Under the pieces are notes generated by a model. That model had not been told where the DNA came from, ran no database searches, and saw only the letters and a program-made list of their open reading frames with translations. The position numbers and the translations under genes are program-made. From positions 1,302,001-1,366,000 of the forward strand of contig NZ_CP019236.1 in NCBI RefSeq assembly GCF_001955695.1: a stretch of DNA of 64,000 nt, in the 5' to 3' direction. The DNA is from Rhodoferax koreense. Lineage in GTDB: Bacteria; Pseudomonadota; Gammaproteobacteria; Burkholderiales; Burkholderiaceae_C. This document shows positions 7,835 through 16,021 of the stretch, piece after piece. How positions within the stretch are numbered: the stretch's first letter is position 1; the number at the start of each line of letters is the position of its first letter.

Positions 7835-8554
7835 ATGGACAACCCCAAACGCGTACTCATCGTCGAAGACGACGCCCACATCGCCGAGCTGCTGCGCCTG
7901 CACCTGCAGGACGAGGGTTATGCCGTGGTGCATGCGGCCGACGGCCATGCGGGCGTGCGCGAGCTCGAGCGTGGCGCCTGGGACGCGCTGGTGCTGGACC
8001 TGATGCTGCCCGGCGTGGACGGTCTGGAGATCTGCCGCCGCGCCCGCGCCATGACGCGCTACACGCCGATCATCATCATCAGCGCGCGTTCGAGCGAGGT
8101 GCACCGCATCCTCGGCCTCGAGCTCGGCGCCGACGACTACCTGGCCAAGCCGTTCTCGGTGCTGGAACTGGTGGCGCGCGTGCGTGCCTTGCTGCGGCGC
8201 ACCGAGGCCATGGCACGCAACGCCCGCATGGAATCGGGCCGGCTCGATTTCGGCAAACTCAGCATCGATCCGCTGCCGCGCGAAGTGAGCATGGACGGCA
8301 AACCGATCGAGCTCACGCCGCGCGAATTCGACCTGCTGTATTTCTTCGCGCGCCACCCGGGCCGGGTGTTCTCGCGGCTGGACCTGCTGAACCAGGTCTG
8401 GGGTTACCAGCACGACGGCTACGAGCACACGGTCAACACCCACATCAACCGCCTGCGCATGAAGATCGAGGACGACCCGGCTGCGCCGAGCCGCATCCTC
8501 ACCGTCTGGGGGCGGGGCTACAAGCTCGCCGTGCCCGAAGAAGGTGCGGCATGA
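7835..8554 (+). CDS. OmpR-family response regulator
   Basis: A 239-residue regulator. The receiver domain has the acidic pair ED near residue 11, phospho-acceptor D55 in VLDLMLPG and the conserved Lys in LAKPFS. The C-terminal winged-helix includes LTPREFDLLYFFARHPGRVFSR and WGRGYKL. The gene overlaps the kinase gene by 4 bases. It is divergent from the cytochrome/MsrP/MxKDx operon, like HprR next to msrPQ in E. coli, which suggests that it controls that operon in response to periplasmic oxidation. Confidence 0.93.
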   Translation: MDNPKRVLIVEDDAHIAELLRLHLQDEGYAVVHAADGHAGVRELERGAWDALVLDLMLPGVDGLEICRRARAMTRYTPIIIISARSSEVHRILGLELGADDYLAKPFSVLELVARVRALLRRTEAMARNARMESGRLDFGKLSIDPLPREVSMDGKPIELTPREFDLLYFFARHPGRVFSRLDLLNQVWGYQHDGYEHTVNTHINRLRMKIEDDPAAPSRILTVWGRGYKLAVPEEGAA

Positions 8555-10011
8555 GAAAGCTGTCGCTCTCGACGCGCCTGTCGCTGGTGTTCGCGGCGCT
8601 GCTGCTGGCTTGCTGCGGCGTGTCGGCATGGCTGCAGCTGCGCGCCAGCGAACGCCACGAACAGGAGGTGACGCAGCGCCTGTCGCTCGGGCTGGCGGCG
8701 CATATCGCCAGCAGCTCGACGCTGATGGCGCAAGGCAGGCTCAACGAGCCCGCGGTGAAGGATCTGTTCGACAAACTCATGGCCGTGAACCCGAGCGTCG
8801 AGGTCTATCTGCTGTCCGCCGATGGCCGCATCCGGGCCCAGGCCGCGCCCGAGGGGCATGTGAAGCGCGAACGCGTGGACCTCGGCCCGGTGCGGCGCCT
8901 GCTGGCCGGCGCGCCGCTGCCGATCCTCGGCGACGACCCGCGGGGCGACGGTACACGCAAGGTGTTCAGCGCCGCGCCGATCACCGAGGCGGGCCGTGAG
9001 GTCGGCTTCGTCTACGTGGTGCTGTTCGGCGAGGACCGCACCGCGCTGGCGGCCCGTCTGGCGGCCGATGGCGTGCTGCGCACCACGCTGTGGTCGATGC
9101 TGCTGGTGGCGCTGCTCGGCCTGCTTGCGGGGCTGGCCGCGTTTTATCTCATCACCCGGCCGTTGCGCGAGCTCACGGTGGCGGTGCGCCGTTTCGAAGC
9201 CGACGGCGTGGCCGCACTGGACAGCGCGGCCCCGCTGCTCGCGCATGCCAGCCGCGGCGGCGGCGAGATTGCCCTGCTGGGCCAAGCCTTCGCCCGCATG
9301 ACCGAGCGCATCGCCGCGCAGTGGCGTGAACTCACCGCGCAGGACCAGCAGCGGCGCGAGCTGTTCGCCAACATCTCGCACGACCTGCGCACGCCGCTCA
9401 CCTCGCTGCACGGCTACCTGGAAACGCTGCTGCTCAAGGCCGATACCCTGGAGGCAGCCGAGCGCCGGCGCTACCTGGAGATCGCGCTCGGCCAGAGCCG
9501 CAAGGTCGGCCGGCTGGCGCAGGAGTTGTTCGAGCTGGCGCGGCTCGAATACGGCGTGGTCAAGCCCGAGAAGGAAAGTTTTGCCGTGCCCGACCTGGTG
9601 CAGGACGTGTTCCAGAAGTTCGAGCTCGCTGCCGAGACGCGGCACCAGCGCCTGGTGGCCGACATGGCGCCGGGCCTGCCGGCCGTCACGGCCGACCTCG
9701 GCATGATCGAACGGGTGTTGACCAACCTGCTCGACAACGCCATCCGCCACACGCCCGAAGGTGGCGAGATCGTGGTGCAGCTGCGGCCCGAGCAACAGGC
9801 GGTGCGCATCGAGATCAGTGACACCGGCCCGGGCATCTCCGGCGAGCAGCGCCAGGCCTTGTTCACCCGGCCGGTGTTCTCGAGCCGGCCCGATGCGCGC
9901 AGCGGCGGCCTGGGTCTGATGATCGTGCACCGCATCCTGCAGCTGCACGGCAGCGACATCCAGCTGTTGCCGCGCGAAAAAGGCGCGGTGTTTTCCTTCG
10001 TGCTGAGCTGA
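8551..10011 (+). CDS. Sensor histidine kinase
   Basis: A 486-residue membrane kinase. One helix lies near residues 10-30, a periplasmic sensor of about 130 residues follows, then a second helix near 170-195 and a HAMP region. The dimerisation domain holds phospho-acceptor H277 in NISHDLRTPL. The ATPase domain has LLDNAIRHT, DTGPGIS and GGLGLMI. The partner is the adjacent OmpR-type regulator. The ligand is unknown; the flanking methionine sulfoxide repair genes suggest reactive chlorine or related oxidants. Confidence 0.93.
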   Translation: MRKLSLSTRLSLVFAALLLACCGVSAWLQLRASERHEQEVTQRLSLGLAAHIASSSTLMAQGRLNEPAVKDLFDKLMAVNPSVEVYLLSADGRIRAQAAPEGHVKRERVDLGPVRRLLAGAPLPILGDDPRGDGTRKVFSAAPITEAGREVGFVYVVLFGEDRTALAARLAADGVLRTTLWSMLLVALLGLLAGLAAFYLITRPLRELTVAVRRFEADGVAALDSAAPLLAHASRGGGEIALLGQAFARMTERIAAQWRELTAQDQQRRELFANISHDLRTPLTSLHGYLETLLLKADTLEAAERRRYLEIALGQSRKVGRLAQELFELARLEYGVVKPEKESFAVPDLVQDVFQKFELAAETRHQRLVADMAPGLPAVTADLGMIERVLTNLLDNAIRHTPEGGEIVVQLRPEQQAVRIEISDTGPGISGEQRQALFTRPVFSSRPDARSGGLGLMIVHRILQLHGSDIQLLPREKGAVFSFVLS

Positions 10012-10012
10012 T

Positions 10013-10951
10013 CTATCCGGCTGCGTTGCCGGCCACGCGCCACAGGGCCTCGGCCATCGCCGTCTGGGCCGCCTTGGCGCGAAACAGATGGATTTCCACC
10101 GGCAGTTGCCAGCCGGCATCGTCCTCGGGCGTGGCCATGACCAGGCGGCCGTCGGCGAGTTCGGCGCTGACCAGGCTCAGCGGCAGCCAGCCCAGGCCGC
10201 GGCCGCCCAGGGCGAGGTTCTTCAGCAGCCCGGTGTGGTGCGACGTGACCACGGGCTTGAAGCGCGCCGGGTCGAACACCTGGGCCATGCGCACCCGCAT
10301 GATCTGCCCGAGCCAGGATTCATCGCTGTAGGCCAGCATCGGCAGCGGGGTGTGATCGCCATGAATGGCATGCTGGGCCTTGCCTTCGGCGTCGGGCGCG
10401 GACACGGGAACCAGCCGATCCGCACCGATGCAGGTGAATTCGAAATCGGGCGCGAGCAGCCGCGTTGCGACCGACGCATGGCCGTAACACAGAAAAAACT
10501 GCACCCGGCGCTGCAGCATGAGTTCTTCGCAGACCTTGAAGCTGTCGGACACCATGTGGATCGGCCCGAGCTGCGTGGTTAGTTGCTGCTCGATCTGCTG
10601 CAGCCAGCCCGGAAAGAACGCCAGCGACAGCACATGCGTGGCGGCAAAGCGCAGGCTGCGACCGGCTTGCTCGTGCGCTTCGTGGGCCCGGGCGTGCGCC
10701 TGCGAAAGCCGCAGCACCACATCGCGCGCCACGTCCATGATGATTTCGCCTGCCGGTGTGGCCGAGGCCGGGTGCTGGGAACGGTCGATGAGTTCGACGC
10801 CGGCCCATTCCTCGAGCGAGCGGATGTGGCGGCTGAAAGCCGGCTGGGCGATGTTGCGCGCCTGCGCCGCGCGCGAGAAGTTGCCGGTCTCGGTCAGGGC
10901 CAGAAAGTCCTCCAGCCATTCGAGGTCCAGCGGTCGGTTAACGGGGCCCAT
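10013..10951 (-). CDS. LysR-family transcriptional regulator
   Basis: A 312-residue regulator. The helix-turn-helix is LALTETGNFSRAAQARNIAQPAFSR in the first 45 residues (seen in pieces), followed by a substrate-binding domain. Start at 10951 (MGPVNRPLDLEW) was chosen because it places the HTH at the usual distance; an upstream extension lacks family similarity. It is divergent from the DapA-like/Bug/SDR operon and presumably controls it. It ends one base from the stop of the sensor kinase gene on the other strand. Confidence 0.92.
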   Translation of the reverse strand: MGPVNRPLDLEWLEDFLALTETGNFSRAAQARNIAQPAFSRHIRSLEEWAGVELIDRSQHPASATPAGEIIMDVARDVVLRLSQAHARAHEAHEQAGRSLRFAATHVLSLAFFPGWLQQIEQQLTTQLGPIHMVSDSFKVCEELMLQRRVQFFLCYGHASVATRLLAPDFEFTCIGADRLVPVSAPDAEGKAQHAIHGDHTPLPMLAYSDESWLGQIMRVRMAQVFDPARFKPVVTSHHTGLLKNLALGGRGLGWLPLSLVSAELADGRLVMATPEDDAGWQLPVEIHLFRAKAAQTAMAEALWRVAGNAAG

Positions 10952-11073
10952 GGTGCAGCGTGCTCGGCTTGTCTCGCGGAAGGTTCGAATAGTTCTATGC
11001 GATTCGGGTATTGGACCGGCGGGGGCCCGGCCCGGATGATCCGTGCATTCCAAACCCCTCAGGAGACCTGAAC

Positions 11074-12006
11074 ATGCCGACCATCGCCAATTATCGCGGG
11101 ATTATTCCCGCCATCGCCTGCCCCTTCACCGCCGAGGGCGCGATCGACGAAACCTCGCTGCGCCGTCTGGCGTCCTGGCTCGCCAGCCACAAGGGCGTGG
11201 TTGCCATCATGACCAACGGCCATACCGGCGAGGTGTTCTCGCTCACGCCGCTCGAGCGTGCCGAGGTCACGCGCATCGTGGCCGACGAGCTCAAGGGCCG
11301 GCTGCCGGTGATTTCGTCCATCGTCTGCGAAGGCCTGGCCGACGCGGCCGACCATGCCCGCCTGGCCAAGGAGGCCGGTGCCGCCGCGCTCGACGTGATG
11401 CCGCCGCACCATTGGCTGCGCTTCGGCTTCCATGCCGACCATGCGCTCACCTACTTCGACAACATCTGGAAGGCCTCGCGCCTGGACCTGGTGTGCCATG
11501 TGTATCCGGCCTACAGCAAGGCTTCGTACTCGTCGGCACTGCTGGCCGACCTGGCGCGACTGCCCTACGTGCAGGCTTTCAAGGTCGGCCAGCGCGAGAT
11601 GAGCAAGTACGCCCGCGACCTCAAGGCCATCCGCGATGCGGACGCCAGCAAGGCCATCCTCACCTGCCACGACGAATACCTGCTGGCCTCGATGGTGCAG
11701 GGCGTGGACGGTGCGCTGGTGGGCTTCGCGAGCTTCATCCCGCAGCTCATCATCGACCTGTTCGCCGCCGTGCAGAAGGGCGACCTGCATGAGGCCATGC
11801 GCATCCAGGGCATCATCACGCCGCTGAAGGAAGCGGTGTACGGTGCCGGCGAGCCCACCGGCGAAGCCCATGCGCGCATGAAGACAGCCATGAAGTGCGC
11901 CGGCGTGATCGCCAACGACTTCGTGCGTGCGCCGACCCATCGGCCGTCCGCGGCCGAAGAAGCCGAGATCCAGCGCGCCGTGAGCGCCGCGGGCCTGGCC
12001 CGCTGA
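11074..12006 (+). CDS. Dihydrodipicolinate synthase-family aldolase/lyase
   Basis: A 310-residue member of the DapA/NAL superfamily of TIM-barrel enzymes that form a Schiff base with a 2-oxo acid. The likely catalytic Lys is in VQAFKVG (about 170), with a CHVYPAY segment where the family tyrosine lies. The ATG at 11074 follows AGGAG. It is unlikely to be lysine-biosynthetic DapA because it sits in a LysR-controlled cluster with a Bug receptor and an SDR, which points to sugar-acid or hydroxy-acid catabolism. The substrate cannot be read from the sequence. Confidence 0.88.
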   Translation: MPTIANYRGIIPAIACPFTAEGAIDETSLRRLASWLASHKGVVAIMTNGHTGEVFSLTPLERAEVTRIVADELKGRLPVISSIVCEGLADAADHARLAKEAGAAALDVMPPHHWLRFGFHADHALTYFDNIWKASRLDLVCHVYPAYSKASYSSALLADLARLPYVQAFKVGQREMSKYARDLKAIRDADASKAILTCHDEYLLASMVQGVDGALVGFASFIPQLIIDLFAAVQKGDLHEAMRIQGIITPLKEAVYGAGEPTGEAHARMKTAMKCAGVIANDFVRAPTHRPSAAEEAEIQRAVSAAGLAR

Positions 12007-12029
12007 ATGCCCCGGAGGAGACAAATACC

Positions 12030-13022
12030 ATGCAAAAAATCACCAACCGCCGCTCATCCCTGCAACGCGTCCTGGGGCTGGCTGCCGCCGTGGCCGCTTT
12101 GTGCTCGCCGCTGCACAGCGCATGGGCACAGGCCTATCCGAACAAGCCGGTGAAGTTCATCATCCCGTTCCCGCCCGGCGGCACGCTGGACACCGTGGGC
12201 CGCCAACTGGCGCAGAAGCTCAGCGAGCAGACCGGGCAGAACTTCATCGTCGAGAACCGCGCGGGCGGTAACGGGACCATCGGTGCCGACGTGGTGGCCC
12301 GCTCGCCGGCCGACGGCTACACGCTGCTGTTCAACGCGTCCACCTTCGTCACCGCGCCGATGACGATGAAATCCGTGCCCTACGGCATCGTGAAGGATTT
12401 CACCCCGGTGGCGCTGGTGGCCAAGGCGCCGTTGTCGGTGGCCGTCAACAAGAACCTGCCGATCACCGACATCAAATCGATGATCAGCTATGCCAAGGCC
12501 AATCCGGGCAAGATGACCTTCGCCGTGGGCTCGATCGGCTCGGCCGGCCACCTGTCGACCGAACTGCTCAAGCGTGCCGGGCACCTGGACTACCTGATCG
12601 TGCCGTACAAGGGCACGGCACCGGCGTTCCAGGACCTGATTGGCGGCCAGATCGACGGCTTCATCGATCCCATCCTCGGCTCGCTGCAGTACCACAAGGC
12701 CGGCATGCTGCGCGTGATCGCCGTCACCTCGGCCAGCCGCGCGCCGAACCTGCCCGATGTGCCGACCGTCGGCGAAACCGTGCCCGGCTACGAGTTCTAC
12801 AGCTGGTATGGTCTGTGGGGCCCGGCGAAGTTGCCGGCCGATGTCACCGCGAAGCTCAATGCCGAGGTGAACAAGGCGCTGGCCACCGACATGAAGGACA
12901 AGCTGCAGGAACAAGGGCTGCTGTTGACGCCGGGCAGCACGGCGGACTTCGCCAAGTTCCAGCAGGACGATATGAACCGATCGCAAAAGATCATCACCGA
13001 AGGCAACATCCGTGTGGACTGA
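12030..13022 (+). CDS. Bug-family (TctC-like) periplasmic substrate-binding protein
   Basis: A 330-residue binding protein. A signal peptide ends near SAWAQ (about residue 31), followed by the family's opening YPNKPVKFIIPFPPGGT. Bug proteins bind carboxylates or related small acids. No TctA/TctB membrane subunits are encoded nearby, which is common for orphan Bug receptors in Burkholderiales. GGAGGAG precedes the start. The gene overlaps the following SDR gene by 11 bases. Confidence 0.93.
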   Translation: MQKITNRRSSLQRVLGLAAAVAALCSPLHSAWAQAYPNKPVKFIIPFPPGGTLDTVGRQLAQKLSEQTGQNFIVENRAGGNGTIGADVVARSPADGYTLLFNASTFVTAPMTMKSVPYGIVKDFTPVALVAKAPLSVAVNKNLPITDIKSMISYAKANPGKMTFAVGSIGSAGHLSTELLKRAGHLDYLIVPYKGTAPAFQDLIGGQIDGFIDPILGSLQYHKAGMLRVIAVTSASRAPNLPDVPTVGETVPGYEFYSWYGLWGPAKLPADVTAKLNAEVNKALATDMKDKLQEQGLLLTPGSTADFAKFQQDDMNRSQKIITEGNIRVD

Positions 13023-13719
13023 TGCATCCTCGCGGCCGCAGGTGGTGGTGACTGGCAGCAGTGCCGGCATCGGCCGCGCCATCGCCGAGGCGCTGCTGGC
13101 CGCCGGCTGGCGCGTGACGGGCCTGGACATTGCCGACCCTTCGATCGAACACGCTGGCTTTCATCACCTGTCGGTGAACCTGGGCCATGGCGAGGACATC
13201 GCGCGCGTGGGGCCGCAACTGCTGGCGGCCGAGGCCCTGGTGCATGCGGCCGGCGTGCTGCGCGTCGGCCCGCTGGGGGCGCTCGACCATGCGGGCGGCG
13301 AGTTGATGTGGCGGCTGCATGTGGATGCCGCCACGCGGCTCGCCGATGCCGTCGTTCCGGCCATGGCGGCGCGTGGGCACGGCCGCGTGGTGTTCATCGG
13401 CAGCCGGGTCGCGCAAGGCATGCCGGGGCGCGGGCAGTATGCGGCCACCAAGGCCGCGCTGCTGGCCCTGGCCCGCAGCTGGGCGGCGGAGGTGGCCGCG
13501 CAGGGCGTGACGGTCAACGTCGTGTCGCCCGCCGCCACGCAGACGGCCATGCTGAATGATCCGGCCCGCGCCGGCAGCGCGCCGCGGCTGCCACCCATCG
13601 GCCGGCTGATCCAGCCCGGGGAGATCGCCGCGCTGGTGGCTTACCTGCTGTCGCCGCAGGCGGCGGCCATCACCGGGCAGGACATCGCCATCTGCGGCGG
13701 CTCGTCGTTGCCGAAATAG
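13012..13719 (+). CDS. Short-chain dehydrogenase/reductase
   Basis: A 235-residue SDR. The nucleotide-binding motif TGSSAGIG lies near residue 14-21, and the active-site YAATK follows a serine in FIGSR. It is a cytoplasmic NAD(P)-dependent oxidoreductase. The start overlaps the end of the Bug gene, so the three genes dapA-like, bug and sdr form one operon. It converges on the PdxA-like gene with a 2-base gap. Substrate is probably a hydroxyl acid or polyol acid handled by the same pathway, which is inference. Confidence 0.9.
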   Translation: MWTDASSRPQVVVTGSSAGIGRAIAEALLAAGWRVTGLDIADPSIEHAGFHHLSVNLGHGEDIARVGPQLLAAEALVHAAGVLRVGPLGALDHAGGELMWRLHVDAATRLADAVVPAMAARGHGRVVFIGSRVAQGMPGRGQYAATKAALLALARSWAAEVAAQGVTVNVVSPAATQTAMLNDPARAGSAPRLPPIGRLIQPGEIAALVAYLLSPQAAAITGQDIAICGGSSLPK

Positions 13720-13721
13720 CG

Positions 13722-14738
13722 CTAAACCGCTGCCGTCTTGCGCGCATCGGCCATGCGCACGCACAGGTTGAAGGCTTCCTGCAGCCCTTCGATCTGCGCG
13801 ATGCCCTTGCCGGCGATATCGAAGGCGCTGCCGCTGGCCGAAGTGGCCACGGGCACGGGCAGGCCGCCGTGCAGCGTCACGCCACCTTCGAAACCCATGA
13901 GTTTCATCGCGATCTGGCCCTGGTCGTGGTACATCGACACCACCGCGTCCACGTCGCCGCGGCGCGCGCCGATGAACACCGTGTCGGGCGAGAACGGGCC
14001 GCGTGCGTCGAAACCTTCGGCCTGCAATTGCCGCACGGCCGGTTCGATGACCTCGATCTCCTCCAAACCAATCGAGCCGCCGTCGCCCGCATGTGGGTTC
14101 AAGCCCGAAACGGCGATGCGTGGCTTGGCCACGCCGGCCTGGCGCAGCGCGCCGTCGATGATCTTCACCGCATCGCTCACGCCTTTGCCGGTGATGAGCC
14201 GTGCCACGTCCTTGATCGGCACGTGGGACGTCACACGGGACGTCCACAGGCCCTTGGTGATGTTGAATTCACACACGAAGCCGTTCACGTCGAAGCGTTC
14301 CTGCATGTAGCGCAGCTCGTCTTCCTGCGTCAAGCCGCCCAGGCGCAGCGAGTGTTTGTTCAGCGGCGCGAACAGCAGCGCATCGACGAGCTTTTGCTTG
14401 ACGGCCACGGTGGCCAGCTCCAGCGCCTGGAACGAGGCCCGGCCCGACGCGAGGTTGGAGGTGCCGATGAACAGTTTCTCGCCGGCAAACGTGTCCTGCA
14501 GCAGCACCGTCGGGCGGCCGGGCTCGAAGCGCACTTCGGCCAGATCGTGCACCACCAGCGCGTCGAGAGTGTGCCCGGCAATCTGCTGGCCGCTGGCCAG
14601 GGCCTGCGGGTCGGCGATCAGCAGGATGTCGGCCGCCGCGAGGTTGGCCGGCCGCGCCAGCAGCTTGATGGCCATTTCGGGGCCGACGCCGCTCGGGTCG
14701 CCGAGCAGCAGGCAGAGTCTGGAACGTGCGGAAGTCAT
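13722..14738 (-). CDS. PdxA-family NAD-dependent dehydrogenase/decarboxylase
   Basis: A 338-residue protein of the 4-hydroxythreonine-4-phosphate dehydrogenase family. Signature LLGDPSGVGPE at the start, NPHAGDGG and YHDQGQ later hold the metal and substrate residues. True PdxA makes vitamin B6, but paralogues (PdxA2, TphB) oxidatively decarboxylate catabolic intermediates. The gene lies behind a Bug receptor under a divergent LysR gene, so a catabolic paralogue is more likely. The upstream 180 bases contain a dispersed repeat, not a gene. Confidence 0.87.
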   Translation of the reverse strand: MTSARSRLCLLLGDPSGVGPEMAIKLLARPANLAAADILLIADPQALASGQQIAGHTLDALVVHDLAEVRFEPGRPTVLLQDTFAGEKLFIGTSNLASGRASFQALELATVAVKQKLVDALLFAPLNKHSLRLGGLTQEDELRYMQERFDVNGFVCEFNITKGLWTSRVTSHVPIKDVARLITGKGVSDAVKIIDGALRQAGVAKPRIAVSGLNPHAGDGGSIGLEEIEVIEPAVRQLQAEGFDARGPFSPDTVFIGARRGDVDAVVSMYHDQGQIAMKLMGFEGGVTLHGGLPVPVATSASGSAFDIAGKGIAQIEGLQEAFNLCVRMADARKTAAV

Positions 14739-14781
14739 AAAGCAAGCCTTTGAAAAATTGATGGTTTAACTCGTCGCAAAG

Positions 14782-14917
14782 AGGCCACTGTCTTTCCCAG
14801 AACAACCGCGGAGCTGGCTCTGCCAGGCCGCTGGTTGTGCCCCCTGCAAGCCTGTCCTGAGCTTGTCGAAGCGGGGGGTGGGCGCGACACGCCAGTGCGC
14901 AACCTGGGGGTGTGCCA
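14782..14917. repeat. Dispersed structured repeat, copy A (interrupted by a 22-base element)
   Basis: Homologous to the copy at 17001-17107. It begins one base after the stop codon of the Bug gene when read leftward. Shared blocks include ACAACCGCGGA, GGTTGTGCCCCCTGCAAG, GGTGGGCGC and CAACCTGGGGGTG. At 14851-14872 it is split by CCTGTCCTGAGCTTGTCGAAGC, which looks like another common proteobacterial repeat. A hairpin CTGGC/GCCAG (14814-14826) is retained. No coding potential is evident. Confidence 0.85.
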
Positions 14918-14918
14918 A

Positions 14919-15899
14919 TCACTCAGCTTTGATCGCCGCCTCTTTCACGAGGCGGCCGTAGTGTTCGTATTCGCTGCGGTTCATCTCGCTGAACTGCTCG
15001 ATCGTCATCGGCGTGATCTCGCCGCCCAGGCCCTTGATGCGGGCCTGCACGTCGGGCATCTTCAACGCGGCCAGCAGCTCGGCATTGAGCCGGTCGGCCA
15101 TGGGGCGAGGCGTGCCGCCGGTGGCGAACAGGCCGTACCAGGTCGACACGTCGGCGCCGGTGATGCCCTGCTCGGCGAGCGTGGGCACGTCGGGCAGTTC
15201 GGCCGCGCGGCGTGGTGAGGTGACGGCCAGCGCGCGGAACTTGCCGGCCTTGATCTGGCCCATGGCGGACGAGGTGCTGTCGAACATCATGTCGACCTCG
15301 CCGCTGATGATGTCAATGTGCGCCTGGGAACTGCCTTTGTAGGGAATGTGGATGGACTTCGTGCCCGTCACCAGGCCGAAGGCCTCGCCACCGATGTGCT
15401 GCGTGCTGCCGATGCCCGACGATGCGTATTTGAAGCCGCCCGGCTTGGCCGCCATGGCCGCGAGCAGGTCTTTCACGTTCCGGTACGGCGCGTTGGCCGA
15501 GACGACGAGCACGTTGGGCATCACGGCCACCAGGCCGATCGGCTGCAGGTCTTTCAGCGAGTCGTACTTGAGCTTGAGCAGGTGCGGCGCGATCGCCTGG
15601 CCGGTGTTGGTGGCCAGCAGCAGGGTGCTGCCGTCGGGCTGGGCGCGGGCCGTGAGTTCGGCGGCGATGGTGTTGGAGGCGCCGGGCCGGTTCTCCACGA
15701 CCACGGCCTGCTTGAGCACCGGGCCGAACTTGTCGGCCAGCACGCGCGCCAGGATGTCGGTGCCGCCGCCGGGCGAGGCGCCCACCATGATGCGCACGGA
15801 TTTGTCGGGGCTGGACTGGGCGCAGACGAGGCTCGGCAGGGCCAGCAGCGCGGTAGCCGTCAGGGCGGTGGGCAGGAGCAAGCGCAGGAAGCGTTTCAT
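14919..15899 (-). CDS. Bug-family (TctC-like) periplasmic substrate-binding protein
   Basis: A 326-residue orphan Bug receptor. A signal peptide ends near LVCAQ, followed by KSVRIMVGASPGGGTDILAR, the family's first ligand loop. Start at 15899 begins the signal peptide. It is transcribed with the PdxA-like gene and is divergent from a LysR gene, so it probably brings or senses the substrate of that enzyme. Only distantly similar to the Bug protein at 12030 by eye, so it is not a recent duplication. Confidence 0.93.
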   Translation of the reverse strand: MKRFLRLLLPTALTATALLALPSLVCAQSSPDKSVRIMVGASPGGGTDILARVLADKFGPVLKQAVVVENRPGASNTIAAELTARAQPDGSTLLLATNTGQAIAPHLLKLKYDSLKDLQPIGLVAVMPNVLVVSANAPYRNVKDLLAAMAAKPGGFKYASSGIGSTQHIGGEAFGLVTGTKSIHIPYKGSSQAHIDIISGEVDMMFDSTSSAMGQIKAGKFRALAVTSPRRAAELPDVPTLAEQGITGADVSTWYGLFATGGTPRPMADRLNAELLAALKMPDVQARIKGLGGEITPMTIEQFSEMNRSEYEHYGRLVKEAAIKAE

Positions 15900-15960
15900 G
15901 GGGTGGGTCTCCGGTATCGTTTTTGGAATCAGCGAAGCCGAGACTACGGGTCTTTGCCAT

Positions 15961-16008
15961 TCATTTCCAATCGCATTTCCTGAAGAATCCATATACAAAA
16001 GGAAATGA
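15961..16008. promoter_or_regulatory. Inverted repeats between divergent Bug and LysR genes, candidate operator
   Basis: TCATTTCC at 15961-15968 is the exact reverse complement of GGAAATGA at 16001-16008. A second CATTTCC at 15974-15980 repeats the left arm 12 bases on. The region is AT-richer than its surroundings and lies in the 122-base divergent spacer, where a LysR-type regulator would be expected to bind. Confidence 0.5.
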
Positions 16009-16021
16009 TCCGACCCCCTCC

